From assembly GCF_004923295.1 (NCBI RefSeq), contig NZ_CP039636.1, positions 470,001-534,000 on the forward strand: a stretch of DNA of 64,000 bases. Direction: 5' to 3'. Every line of letters starts with the position of its first letter. The first letter of the stretch is position 1. A program made the position numbers and the translations under genes. This DNA comes from Azospirillum sp. TSH100 (lineage in GTDB: Bacteria > Pseudomonadota > Alphaproteobacteria > Azospirillales > Azospirillaceae). Of the stretch, positions 45,661 to 54,354 are shown piece by piece. A model generated the notes under the pieces. That model saw nothing but the letters and a program-made list of their open reading frames with translations. It made no database searches and had not been told where the DNA came from.

Positions 45661-48633
45661 TGCGTATTTGTTGATGAAATCTTCGACGGACATCGGCCGG
45701 TCGAAGTAGTAGCCCTGGAAGATCGTGCAGCCACAATCTTTCAGGAAATCCCGCTCCGCCGTGGTCTCCACCCCTTCCGCCACCGCCTTCAGGCCCAGGC
45801 GGCTGGCGATCGACAGCATGGTTTCCACCAGCACGGCATTATGGCTGTTGCTGTCGACATCCTGGACGAAGGAGCGGTCGATCTTGATTTCTCCCACCGG
45901 CAGCCGCGTCAGGTAGGACAGCGAAGAGAAGCCGGTGCCGAAATCGTCCAGCGAGAAGGAGACGCCGAAGGCGGCAAGCTCCGACATTTTGGCGACGGTG
46001 TCGGCGCAGTCGCCCACCGCGATGCCTTCGGTGATCTCCAGCGTCAGGCGGCGCGGGTCGGTGCGGGTGGCGCGCAGAGCGCTGATGACGCCGGCGCAGA
46101 ATGTCTGCTGGCGGAACTGGCGCGGACTGATGTTGACCGACAGGTGGCAGTCGCTGCCGGCATCAGCCAGCCGGCGCAGCACATGGCAGGCTTCCATCAG
46201 AATCCAGTCGCCCAGCGGCAGGATCAGGCCCGATTCCTCCGCCACCGCGATGAAGGCGCCGGGGGCGACGAAGCCGCGCTGCGGATGCTGCCAGCGGATC
46301 AGCGCCTCCGCCGCCACCAGCGTGCCGTCGGCGCGGGTCTGCGGCTGGAGGAACAGGGTGAATTCCCCCGCATCGATCGCCTTGCGCAGGTCCTGCAGCA
46401 GCAGCAGACGGGCCTGGGCATCCACCAGCATCGCCGGATCATAGTCGCGGATGGTGTTCCGCCCGCCATCCTTGGCAGCGTACATGGCGGTATCCGCCTG
46501 CTTCAGCAGATCCTCCACCGACTCGTCCGGCGTCTTGGGGAAGACCGTCAGGCCGATGCTGGCGAAGATGCTGTGTTCGCAGCAGTCGAGACGGAAGGGC
46601 TCGGCGACGACCAGCCGGAGCTTTTCCGCCACACGCCAGGCAATCGCGGCGGCTTCGACCACCGTTTCGCCGAGGTCGGGCAGCAGGATGACGAACTCGT
46701 CGCCGCTCAGCCGGCTGACAACATCGCCCTTGCGCAGGGTGGCGGTGAGCCGCGCCGCGAGTTCGCGCAGCAGCGCATCGCCGGCAATGTGGCCGCGGGC
46801 GTCGTTCAATCCCTTGAAATCATCAAGATCGAGAAACATCAGCGCGCCGCACCGTCCGCTCTGCCGGGCCGCCCGTAGATGAACGTCGAGATGCTCCAGC
46901 AGCAGACGGCGGTTCGGCAGGTTGGTCAGCGGGTCGTAATAGGCGAGACTTTCGATCTGACGCTCCGCCCGCTTTCTCTCGGTGATGTCCATCACCACGG
47001 TCAGGTAGCCGCGAACAGCATTGCCGCTGTCGCGAAGAACGCTGGTGACCGTCGAGACCGAGATGCGGGCACCGTTTTTGCGCAAGCCGGTCCATTCCCC
47101 GGTCTCCGGCCGGCCGCTGCAGCGGGTGCGGGCGACCAGTGCCGCGAAATCGGCCTCGACCGGACGGTCGAGTTCGATGGCGAGACCGTCGGCATGGGCG
47201 CGCAGCTCGTCCCGGTCATACAGGCGCGGCAGGTCGGCGGTGCCGATCATCTCCGCCGCCGGATAGCCGAAGATGCGCTCCGCCTCGCGGTTGAAGACAC
47301 GGACGACGCCATCGAGCGTGGTGGCGATGATGCCGCAGGCGGCACTTTCCAGAATGCCGGTGTTCAGCGACAGGCTGTCCTTCAGCGCTTCCCGGCTGGC
47401 ATAGGTCTCGGTGACGTCCTGGAAGACCATGACGACGCCATGCAGCGTGCCGTCGCGGTCGCGGATGGGGGAGGCCATGTCGGCGATGTGGCTGCGGGTT
47501 CCGCCGCGCGCCACCAGCACGGTGTGATTGGCGAGACCGACCATTGCGCCGTTTTCCAGCACCTGCTGGACCGGCACCGGCACCCGTTCCCCGGTTTCGG
47601 CATTCTCGATGTCGAACACGTCGGCGATCGGCCGCCCGGTGGCCTCGGTTCCCATCCAGCCGGTCAGCCGTTCCGCCACCGGGTTCATCAGGGTGACCCG
47701 GCCACCGGTGTCGGTGGCGATCAGCCCGTCGCCGATCGACAGCAGGGTAACGCGCGCCTGCTCCTTCTCCCGCCAGAGGTCGCGCTGGGAGTGGTGCAGG
47801 GCGTCATAGGGGTGATGGACTGCGGTGACGAACACCGCGCGGTAGAGATACCAGTAGCCGATGACCTTGTAGACATGCCCGGCAACGTTGGCGAGGTCGT
47901 AGACGCTGAGATAGAGCGTGAAGCACAGTTCGCTGATCGCAATGGCGACGGCGGCGATCACCAAGCGGTGGACATCCAGCGTGCGGGCGTCGCGCCGGCG
48001 GCGGTAAAAGATCAGGGCAGCCCCGGCATAGAGCAGGACGAGCCCATATTCGGCCGCCACCTTAAGCGGCGTCAGTCCTTGTCCGTCCACATAAGTGCGC
48101 GGCAGCAGGTCGGGATGCCACAGCACCATCCAGAAGATCGCCGCGGTCGTCAGCAGAACCGCACCCATCAGCGGGTAGCGCAACATCGGCGCGGACCCCG
48201 CCCGCCAGGGCAGCAAAGCCGCCATCAGCAGCGCCAGCGCCGCCATCAGCCGGGCGCCGAGCCAGAAGGCGATGGCCTTTTCCGGGCTGGATGGCGTTAC
48301 GAAATCCGGCATCCCGGCATAGGACAGCAGATGCCCGAAATCGAGCAGCGCTATCCCGAGGAAGCCGGTGGACAGTGCCAGCAGGGCCGGCGGCGTCTCG
48401 TCGGTGTGGGAATGCCAGCCGATGGCGAAGATCAGCGTGGCGACGGAGATCGAGAACATCTCGAAGAAGCTGTGCAGTGGCAGGTAGTGCGCCAGCTCCA
48501 TCGCACCGGAAAAGCGGGAGGCCTCCAGAAGCAGAAGGAAGGGAACCACAAGGGTCAGCAATGTTGCGATGGCGCCGGGCGGCTTCACGCGGCCTTGCGC
48601 CGCTCCTGTCCGCATCGGGACTGTTGCAGTCAT
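45640..48633 (-). CDS. MASE3-PAS-PAS-GGDEF-EAL cyclic-di-GMP protein
   Basis: 997 residues. An N-terminal membrane sensor of the MASE3 type with about seven or eight helices (LPLHSFFEMFSISVATLIFA, GFLGIALLDFGHLLSYAGM) is followed by two PAS domains (LLSIGDGLIATDTGGRVTLM and ILESAACGIIATTLDGVVRV), a GGDEF domain (YDPLTNLPNRRLLLEHL, active-site loop SGDEF instead of GGDEF) and a C-terminal EAL domain (EALIRWQHPQRGFV, LSVNISPRQFRQ, DDFGTGFSSLSYL, KIDRSFVQDV). The EAL residues look intact, so c-di-GMP breakdown is likely; the SGDEF form may still be active. c-di-GMP often controls adhesin secretion, an inferred link to the giant adhesin. The start is ATG 48633 behind GGGGGG. Confidence 0.93.
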   Translation of the reverse strand: MTATVPMRTGAAQGRVKPPGAIATLLTLVVPFLLLLEASRFSGAMELAHYLPLHSFFEMFSISVATLIFAIGWHSHTDETPPALLALSTGFLGIALLDFGHLLSYAGMPDFVTPSSPEKAIAFWLGARLMAALALLMAALLPWRAGSAPMLRYPLMGAVLLTTAAIFWMVLWHPDLLPRTYVDGQGLTPLKVAAEYGLVLLYAGAALIFYRRRRDARTLDVHRLVIAAVAIAISELCFTLYLSVYDLANVAGHVYKVIGYWYLYRAVFVTAVHHPYDALHHSQRDLWREKEQARVTLLSIGDGLIATDTGGRVTLMNPVAERLTGWMGTEATGRPIADVFDIENAETGERVPVPVQQVLENGAMVGLANHTVLVARGGTRSHIADMASPIRDRDGTLHGVVMVFQDVTETYASREALKDSLSLNTGILESAACGIIATTLDGVVRVFNREAERIFGYPAAEMIGTADLPRLYDRDELRAHADGLAIELDRPVEADFAALVARTRCSGRPETGEWTGLRKNGARISVSTVTSVLRDSGNAVRGYLTVVMDITERKRAERQIESLAYYDPLTNLPNRRLLLEHLDVHLRAARQSGRCGALMFLDLDDFKGLNDARGHIAGDALLRELAARLTATLRKGDVVSRLSGDEFVILLPDLGETVVEAAAIAWRVAEKLRLVVAEPFRLDCCEHSIFASIGLTVFPKTPDESVEDLLKQADTAMYAAKDGGRNTIRDYDPAMLVDAQARLLLLQDLRKAIDAGEFTLFLQPQTRADGTLVAAEALIRWQHPQRGFVAPGAFIAVAEESGLILPLGDWILMEACHVLRRLADAGSDCHLSVNISPRQFRQQTFCAGVISALRATRTDPRRLTLEITEGIAVGDCADTVAKMSELAAFGVSFSLDDFGTGFSSLSYLTRLPVGEIKIDRSFVQDVDSNSHNAVLVETMLSIASRLGLKAVAEGVETTAERDFLKDCGCTIFQGYYFDRPMSVEDFINKYAREPAHA

Positions 48634-49106
48634 TTCGATCCCCCCGGCCACTGGACCGGTCGCCCGGCCCGCGGTCGTTGTACCTCTTTTGCGTATATTA
48701 GAGCTTAACGTCATTGGCCGTCCATACACGGCTGACCCTTACCGGCTGCACGTTTGAAACACTGTGGAACCTTTTTTGGATTGTGTTCCACCGTCCATTC
48801 GGCGGAAGGAAAGAGCTGACGGGACGGCAGTGAGCGGAGAAAGCCGGGTTTCGGGAATGTGGGGCTGTCCGCGGCGGGGCAAGTCGGTCCGCATCTTATC
48901 CCAACCCATGGAGCGCCTGTGGGGTGTCCGAGAAAACAGGTTCCAAACCACTGATGATATTTGCAAATCCGGCTGCGCCAGCGCTCCGGGCGCGCGGCGG
49001 TCCGGCCATTCGGCAAGGCTGCATCTGCTTGATTGCCGGCCGCTGCTCCCAACCTCTATCCTCGACCGGAACGGGCCTGTCGGCCAGGAAGCATGAGGAA
49101 AGCCGC
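48634..49106. other. 473-bp intergenic region with third TGGAACA-type repeat
   Basis: A divergent region between the c-di-GMP gene and the monooxygenase gene. No gene is supported. It contains the repeat copy at 48755-48790 and a local AT-rich segment at 48689-48712. The rest shows no recognisable operator. Confidence 0.55.
48755..48790. repeat. TGGAACA-type dispersed repeat, copy 3 (inverted)
   Basis: TGAAACACTGTGGAAC, 13 bases, then TGTTCCA: the reverse-oriented layout of copies at 36061 and 36154 (TGAAACAGCGTGGAAC, 14 bases, TGTTCCAT). Its central spacer CCTTTTTTGG differs. Confidence 0.55.
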
Positions 49107-49433
49107 ATGTTCATCGCGATGAACCGTTTCAAGGTCCGCCATGGGGCCGAACAGGAGTTCGAGGAGGTCTGGCTGAACCGCGAGGTGCATCTGCACAAGG
49201 TGCCGGGCTTCGTCGAGTTCCACATGCTGCGGGGACCGGACCGGGAGGAATACCGGCTCTATTCCTCCCACACCGTGTGGGAATCGGAAGCGGCGTTCCT
49301 GGACTGGACGCGGTCGGAAGCGTTCCGCAATGCCCATGGCAACGCGGGTGCCCGCAAGCCGCTTTATGTCGGACCGCCGGAGTTTGAGGGATTCGAGGTC
49401 ATCCAGACCGTGCCGCGCGATCCGAACGCCTGA
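49107..49433 (+). CDS. IsdG/HmoA-like heme-degrading monooxygenase (ABM fold)
   Basis: 108 residues of the antibiotic-biosynthesis-monooxygenase fold: MFIAMNRFKVRHGAEQEFEE at the start, PGFVEFHMLRGPDREEYRLY in the middle and FLDWTRSEAFRNAHG near residues 64-78. Asn6, Trp67 and His77 line up with the Asn7, Trp67 and His77 heme-degradation residues of staphylococcal IsdG, so heme cleavage releasing iron is the best guess. A quinol or polyketide monooxygenase is possible for this fold. The ribosome binding site GAGGAA is 7 bases before the ATG. The pirin gene follows 33 bp downstream. Confidence 0.8.
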   Translation: MFIAMNRFKVRHGAEQEFEEVWLNREVHLHKVPGFVEFHMLRGPDREEYRLYSSHTVWESEAAFLDWTRSEAFRNAHGNAGARKPLYVGPPEFEGFEVIQTVPRDPNA

Positions 49434-49466
49434 ACCCAGAACACGTGAACCTCGGGAGGAATAGCC

Positions 49467-50357
49467 ATGCTGGATCTGGTGATCGAACAGCGCCGCAAGA
49501 GCCTTGGCGGTTTTGAGGTCGGGCGTGTTCTGCCCTTCGTTCAGCGCCGGATGGTCGGCCCCTTCGTCTTCTTCGACCATATGGGACCGGTCGATTTCCA
49601 GCCGGGCCTTCCCCGCGACGTCGACGTGCGCCCGCACCCGCACATCGGCCTTTCCACCGTCACCTACCTGTTCGAGGGCGAGATCATGCACCGCGACAGC
49701 GTGGGGTCCGAACAGCCGATCCGGCCGGGTGAGGTGAACTGGATGACCGCCGGGCGAGGCATCACCCATTCGGAGCGCTTCGAGCGCGCCCGGATGGAGG
49801 GCGGAGCGATGCACGGCATCCAGGCCTGGGTCGCCCTGCCGGAGGCGGATGAGGAGACCGACCCGGCCTTCGCCCATTACGGCACCGGCGATCTGCCGCT
49901 GTTCGAGGAGGGAGGCGTGCGCGGCCGGCTGGTTGCGGGCGAGGCCTTTGGGGCAAAGGCCGGGGTGAAGACCCATTCACCCCTGTTCTACATTCATTGG
50001 GATCTCGCCCCCGGTGTCCACGTGTCCTTGCCGGAGGAGGGCTGGCAGCGCGCCGCCTATGTGGTGGCGGGCGCGGTGGAGGTCGACGGACAGCGCTTCG
50101 AGGCGGGGCGGATGGTGGTCTTCGCCTCGGGGCACCCGGCGGATCTGACTGCGGCGACGCAGGCCATCGTGATGGCGATCGGCGGCGAGCCGCTGGGGCA
50201 GCGCTTCATCGACTGGAACTTCGTATCGTCGTCGAAGGAGCGGATCGAGCAGGCGAAGGCGGATTGGCGGGCCGGGCGGATGAAACTGCCGGATCTCGAC
50301 AACGGCGAGTTCATCCCGCTGCCGGAGATGCCGAAGCCGGCAAATCCGATGTCTTGA
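49467..50357 (+). CDS. Pirin-family protein
   Basis: 296 residues, bicupin. N-terminal cupin metal residues are seen in RPHPHIGLSTVTYLFEGEIM (two His) and in AGRGITHSERFE (His, with Glu). The C-terminal cupin follows (SPLFYIHWDLAPGVHVSLPE, AYVVAGAVEVDGQRFEAGRM). Some pirins are quercetinases or stress regulators; bacterial pirins can also modulate pyruvate metabolism. The function here is open. GGAGGAAT lies just before the ATG. It is probably co-transcribed with the IsdG-like gene and is convergent with the suf operon, with a short palindrome between. Confidence 0.9.
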   Translation: MLDLVIEQRRKSLGGFEVGRVLPFVQRRMVGPFVFFDHMGPVDFQPGLPRDVDVRPHPHIGLSTVTYLFEGEIMHRDSVGSEQPIRPGEVNWMTAGRGITHSERFERARMEGGAMHGIQAWVALPEADEETDPAFAHYGTGDLPLFEEGGVRGRLVAGEAFGAKAGVKTHSPLFYIHWDLAPGVHVSLPEEGWQRAAYVVAGAVEVDGQRFEAGRMVVFASGHPADLTAATQAIVMAIGGEPLGQRFIDWNFVSSSKERIEQAKADWRAGRMKLPDLDNGEFIPLPEMPKPANPMS

Positions 50358-50368
50358 GGGGGGATTCT

Positions 50369-50391
50369 CCCTCTCCCAGGGCGGGAGAGGG
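50369..50391. repeat. Short palindrome CCCTCTCCC/GGGAGAGGG
   Basis: A 9-bp perfect stem with AGGGC loop between the convergent pirin and sufA genes. Its arms match the outer part of the palindrome at 32286-32336, suggesting one family of extragenic palindromes. Confidence 0.55.
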
Positions 50392-50403
50392 CGTCACCAA
50401 CGA

Positions 50404-50748
50404 TCAAACGTGGAAGCTCTCGCCGCAGCCGCAGCGGCCCTTCTCGTTGGGGTTCTTGAAGACGAAGCCGGTCTGGAACTTGTCGTCGACATAGTCCATC
50501 TCGCTGCCGATCAGGAACATGACGGCGGCCGGGTCGATCAGGATGGTGACTCCCTTGTCCTCCACCACCTCGTCGAACTTCATCTTCTCCTTGGCATACT
50601 GAACGTCGTAGCTGAGGCCGGAGCAGCCGCGCGCCTTCACGCCGATGCGCAGGCCGACCATGTCGTCGGTGGCCTTTGACATCAGCGCCTTGACGCGCTC
50701 CGCGGCGGCGTCGGTGATCGTGAGCGCCTTGGGGAGGGAACGGGCCAT
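50404..50748 (-). CDS. sufA: A-type Fe-S carrier protein
   Basis: 114 residues of the HesB/IscA/SufA family: TITDAAAERVKALMSKATDD, GLRIGVKARGCSGLSYDVQY and GRCGCGESFHV at the C-terminus. The three cysteines (one in RGCSGL, two in CGCGESF) bind the cluster. It takes [2Fe-2S]/[4Fe-4S] clusters from the SUF scaffold and gives them to target enzymes such as AcnB and NifJ. It is the last gene of the suf operon, 22 bp after sufT. Confidence 0.9.
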   Translation of the reverse strand: MARSLPKALTITDAAAERVKALMSKATDDMVGLRIGVKARGCSGLSYDVQYAKEKMKFDEVVEDKGVTILIDPAAVMFLIGSEMDYVDDKFQTGFVFKNPNEKGRCGCGESFHV

Positions 50749-50770
50749 GGTGACGGTCTCCTAATACGGC

Positions 50771-51226
50771 TCAGAACATATCCAGTTGCAGGCGGGCTTC
50801 CTCGGACATCATGCCCTGGTGCCACGGGGGCTCCCACACCAGCTCGATCTTGACCTCGTTGACGTCCTCGACGCCCAGCACGGCCTGACGCACCTGCTCC
50901 GGCAGTTCGCCGGCCACCGGACACATGGGGCTGGTCAACGTCATATCAATCTCGACATTGCGCTGACCATCCATGTCCACACGGTAGACCAGACCAAGTT
51001 CCCAGATGTCGACCGGGATTTCCGGGTCGTAGCAGGTCTTGATGGCCGCAACGACACGGTCCATCAACTCTTCCCGCGGGTCGTAGCCTTCGGGCGGCTT
51101 CGGCATCGGAGCGAAGTCCTTGGACTCCTCCGTGGTCGCCTGGGTCGCGGCTTCCGCCTTCAGCTGCGCCTCGGCTTCAGCCGGATTGGGAGCCATCGGG
51201 CGTTGGGTCAGGGCTTCATCGGGCAT
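50771..51226 (-). CDS. sufT: SufT/MIP18-like Fe-S maturation protein
   Basis: 151 residues. A variable Ala/Glu-rich N-terminus precedes the conserved DUF59 core: VVAAIKTCYDPEIPVDIWEL and GLVYRVDMDGQRNVEIDMTL, then TSPMCPVAGELPEQVRQAVL. The DPEIPV motif and cysteine in SPMCPVAG are characteristic of SufT and the eukaryotic MIP18. SufT helps mature [4Fe-4S] proteins, especially under high demand. ATG 51226 was chosen, with AAGGGGAA just upstream. It lies between sufU and sufA in a single direction. Confidence 0.92.
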   Translation of the reverse strand: MPDEALTQRPMAPNPAEAEAQLKAEAATQATTEESKDFAPMPKPPEGYDPREELMDRVVAAIKTCYDPEIPVDIWELGLVYRVDMDGQRNVEIDMTLTSPMCPVAGELPEQVRQAVLGVEDVNEVKIELVWEPPWHQGMMSEEARLQLDMF

Positions 51227-51242
51227 GTCGATTCCCCTTGCC

Positions 51243-51710
51243 TCAATACTGGTCGCTGGAGGCCGCGGCCTCGCCGTGGAGGGCCGCATTCATTGCGTGC
51301 CAAGCCAACGTCGCGCATTTCACCCGCACCGGGAACTGGCGCACGCCGGACATCACCATCAGCTTTTCCATGGTCTCGTCATCGACACCCTCGGGGATGT
51401 CGGGTTCGTCCTGGGTGCACAGCTCGTGGAAGGCGTGGAACAGCTTTTCCGCCTCCGCCGCCGTCTTGCCATGCACCAGCTCGGTCATCATCGAGGCGCT
51501 GGCGGTGGAGATGGCGCAGCCGCGACCCTGGAAGGCCACATCGTCCACCACCCCGTCCTTCAGGGTCAGATAGACCATGAAGCGGTCGCCGCACATCGGG
51601 TTCTCACCCTTCGCCTCGCGATTGGCGTCGTCGGGATGGCGGAAGTTGCGGGGATTCTTGCCGTGGTCCAGGATCACTTCCTGATACAGCTCGCGCAGAT
51701 CGTCCATCAT
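51243..51710 (-). CDS. sufU: SufU-type Fe-S assembly/sulfur-acceptor protein
   Basis: 155 residues of the IscU/SufU fold: LYQEVILDHGKNPRNFRHPD, NPMCGDRFMVYLTLKDGVVD, GRGCAISTASASMMTELVHG, and FPVRVKCATLAWHAMNAAL. The three cysteines are those of SufU, and the 18-20 residue insertion after the second cysteine region matches SufU rather than IscU. It accepts sulfur from SufS, likely with zinc. Its ATG 51710 overlaps the sufS stop as ATGA; a second ATG at 51707 is possible. Confidence 0.93.
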   Translation of the reverse strand: MMDDLRELYQEVILDHGKNPRNFRHPDDANREAKGENPMCGDRFMVYLTLKDGVVDDVAFQGRGCAISTASASMMTELVHGKTAAEAEKLFHAFHELCTQDEPDIPEGVDDETMEKLMVMSGVRQFPVRVKCATLAWHAMNAALHGEAAASSDQY

Positions 51711-52969
51711 GCTCCGAAGAACTCCTTGACCGCTTGGAGGGACTGGACGAGGGCGTCGGCCTCCTCCCGGGTGTTGTAGAGGCCGAACGAGGCGCGAACG
51801 GTCGGTCCGACGCCGAAACGCTCGGCCAGCGGCTCGGCGCAATGGCGGCCGACGCGCACGGCGACGCCATACTGGTCGACGATGGTGCCGACGTCGTGCG
51901 GGTGCACCCCCTCCAGTGCGAAGGAGATGATCGGCCCCTTGCCGGGGGCGGTACCGACGATGCGCAGCCCTTCGACCTGCGACAGCTGCTGGGTGGCGTA
52001 TTGCAGCAGGTCATGCTCGTGCGCGGCGATGGCGTCGCGGCCCAGCGCCTTGACATAGTCGATGGCGGCGCCCAGGCCGATGACCTCGGTGATCGGCGGG
52101 GTACCGGCCTCGAAGCGCGACGGCGGAGCCTTGAAGGTGGTGCCTTCGAAGCTGACGCTCTCGATCATGTCGCCGCCGCCCTGGTAGGGGGGCATCTTCT
52201 TCAGCAGGTCGTACTTGCCGTAGAGCACGCCGAGGCCGGTCGGGCCATAAAGCTTATGCGCGGTGAAGACGTAGAAGTCGGCGTCGATGTCCTGCACGTC
52301 GACCGTGCCGTGCACCACCGCCTGGCTGCCGTCGAACAGGACGGGCACGCCACACTCATGCGCCAGCCTGGCGATGGTCTTGGCCGGGGTGACGGTGCCC
52401 AGCACGTTGGAGCAGTGGGTGATCGCCACCAGCCTGGTGCGGTCGGACAGCAGGCTGCGGTAGGCGTCCATGTCGAGGACGCCGTCCTCGTCACAGGGCA
52501 CGACCTTGATGACGATCTTCTTCTCGGCCTGGAGCAACTGCCACGGAACGATGTTCGCGTGATGCTCCATGATCGACAGGATGACCTCGTCGCCTTCGTT
52601 CAGGAAGGTCCGCCCATAGCTGCTGGCGACGAGGTTGATCGCCTCGGTCGAGCTGCGGGTGAAGACGATGCAGCGGTCGTTCGGCGCGTTCAGGAAGCGC
52701 GCGACCTTGGTGCGCACCGCCTCGAACTGGTCGGTCGCGGTCTGCGACAGGAAATGCACGCCGCGGTGGATGTTGGAGTAATCCTCCTCCAGGAAGCGGG
52801 TCATGGCCTGGATGACCTGACGCGGCTTCTGGGCGGACGCCCCGCTGTCCAGATAGACCAGCGGCTTGCCGGGCTTTCCCTTCCTGGCGTGGACGCTGCG
52901 GGCGAGGATGGGAAAATCCTCCCGCACCCGCTGCACGTCGTAGGCTTGGTTCAGGATGGCATCGGACAT
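51707..52969 (-). CDS. sufS: Cysteine desulfurase SufS
   Basis: 420 residues, group II PLP-dependent cysteine desulfurase. It removes sulfur from cysteine to give persulfide for cluster assembly. Seen: VREDFPILARSVHARKG, LVYLDSGASAQKPRQVI, the PLP lysine in FTAHKLYGPTGLGVLYGK near residue 242 and the active cysteine in VGRHCAEPLAERF near 377. It is 2 bp downstream of sufD and overlaps sufU. Since no sufE is seen, SufU is the probable partner. Confidence 0.95.
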   Translation of the reverse strand: MSDAILNQAYDVQRVREDFPILARSVHARKGKPGKPLVYLDSGASAQKPRQVIQAMTRFLEEDYSNIHRGVHFLSQTATDQFEAVRTKVARFLNAPNDRCIVFTRSSTEAINLVASSYGRTFLNEGDEVILSIMEHHANIVPWQLLQAEKKIVIKVVPCDEDGVLDMDAYRSLLSDRTRLVAITHCSNVLGTVTPAKTIARLAHECGVPVLFDGSQAVVHGTVDVQDIDADFYVFTAHKLYGPTGLGVLYGKYDLLKKMPPYQGGGDMIESVSFEGTTFKAPPSRFEAGTPPITEVIGLGAAIDYVKALGRDAIAAHEHDLLQYATQQLSQVEGLRIVGTAPGKGPIISFALEGVHPHDVGTIVDQYGVAVRVGRHCAEPLAERFGVGPTVRASFGLYNTREEADALVQSLQAVKEFFGA

Positions 52970-52971
52970 GG

Positions 52972-54354
52972 TTACTTCTGCTCCTCCAGCCAGCCGGCCA
53001 CGATCCCCTGGAAGGCGTCGCGGATCGACTCTTCGGCGATTTCCTCAAGGGATTCCGACAGGAAGGCGCCGATCAGCAGGCCCTGGGCGGTGTCGCGGTC
53101 GATGCCGCGGGCGCGCAGGTAGAACAGCGCATCGTCGTCCAACTCGCCCGCGGTGCAGCCGTGGCTGCACTTCACGTCGTCGGCGTGGATTTCCAGTTCC
53201 GGCTTGCTGTCGATCTCGGCGCCGTCGGACAGCAGCAGGGCGCGGTTCAGCTGATAGCCGTCGGTCTTCTGGGCGTCCGGGCAGACGGTGATCTTGCCCT
53301 GGAACACCGCGCGCGCCGTGTCGCCGATGACGCCCTTGTAGACCTCGCGGCTGGTGCCGTTGGGCTTGGCGTGGACGATCAGCGTGGTGGTGTCGGCATG
53401 CTGGCTGCCGCGGACCAGATAGCCGCCGCTGACATGCGTCCGCGCGTCGGTGCCATCCAGGCGGCTGACCACCTCGTTGCGCGACAGCTTCGCACCGGTC
53501 GTCAGGATGAAATTGTCGTAGCAGCCGCCGGTCGCCACCGTCGCCGCGATGTGCGACAGGTGGATGGCGCCGGCCCCGTCGCGTTGCGACTTGTAATGAT
53601 GCAGGGTGGCGCCCTCGCCGACGAAGACCTCGGTGACGTGGTTCGCCAATGTGGGGTTCGCCAGCGTCGTGCCGGCGCCACGGCCGACATGATGTTCGAT
53701 CACCACCGCCTTGGAGCCTGCCTCCGCGATCAGCAGGCTGCGCGGGTGGCAGGAGGTCGCCTGCGCCTCCGATCCGACCGAGACGAAGACCAGTTCGATG
53801 GGACGCTCGACCTGGACGCCGGCCGGCACATGCAGGACCGGGCCGTCGGCGAGATAGGCGCTGTTCAGCGCGACCAGGGGACGGTCGTCCGCCGCGGCGA
53901 GGCGGCCGATATGGTCGGCCAGCAGATCGCCATGGCTGTTGAGCGCCGCGGCGATGCTCAGCAGGTCCACACCCGGCGGGAGGCCCTCGACCGACGACAG
54001 GTCGGCGCGGAAGCGGCCGTCGACGAAGACCAGACGCGGACCGTCCTGCCCCTCGGCCCGCACGGTCGGCAGTAGGTCGATGATGGCCGCCGCCGGGGCG
54101 GCCGGCTGGAAGCTGGTCTTGGCGAGATCGCGCAGGTTGGTGTAGCGCCAGCTCTCGTTCCTGATCGTCGGCAGGCCGACGGCGGCGAAGCGCTCGCGGC
54201 CGGCGGCGCGCAACTCGGTCAGCCAGGACAGGCCGCTGCCGGGCAGGCCGGCGCCCATCTGGTCGAGCGGGGCCAGGAAGGCCGGCGCCGTCGCCGGATC
54301 GGCACCGCGCGTCGAGTAGGTCATGGGGTGGAGCGGGGAATGGTGTGCCGTCAT
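52972..54354 (-). CDS. sufD: SufD component of the SufBCD scaffold
   Basis: 460 residues. An N-terminal helical part (FLAPLDQMGAGLPGSGLSWL, GLPTIRNESWRYTNLRDLAK) precedes the beta-helix core (GRGAGTTLANPTLANHVTEV, GGYLVRGSQHADTTTLIVHA) and the C-terminal IHADDVKCSHGCTAGELDDD typical of SufB/SufD. It forms a complex with SufB and the ATPase SufC. The start ATG 54354 overlaps the sufC stop as TGATG; a GTG at 54357 is one codon earlier. Confidence 0.95.
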   Translation of the reverse strand: MTAHHSPLHPMTYSTRGADPATAPAFLAPLDQMGAGLPGSGLSWLTELRAAGRERFAAVGLPTIRNESWRYTNLRDLAKTSFQPAAPAAAIIDLLPTVRAEGQDGPRLVFVDGRFRADLSSVEGLPPGVDLLSIAAALNSHGDLLADHIGRLAAADDRPLVALNSAYLADGPVLHVPAGVQVERPIELVFVSVGSEAQATSCHPRSLLIAEAGSKAVVIEHHVGRGAGTTLANPTLANHVTEVFVGEGATLHHYKSQRDGAGAIHLSHIAATVATGGCYDNFILTTGAKLSRNEVVSRLDGTDARTHVSGGYLVRGSQHADTTTLIVHAKPNGTSREVYKGVIGDTARAVFQGKITVCPDAQKTDGYQLNRALLLSDGAEIDSKPELEIHADDVKCSHGCTAGELDDDALFYLRARGIDRDTAQGLLIGAFLSESLEEIAEESIRDAFQGIVAGWLEEQK

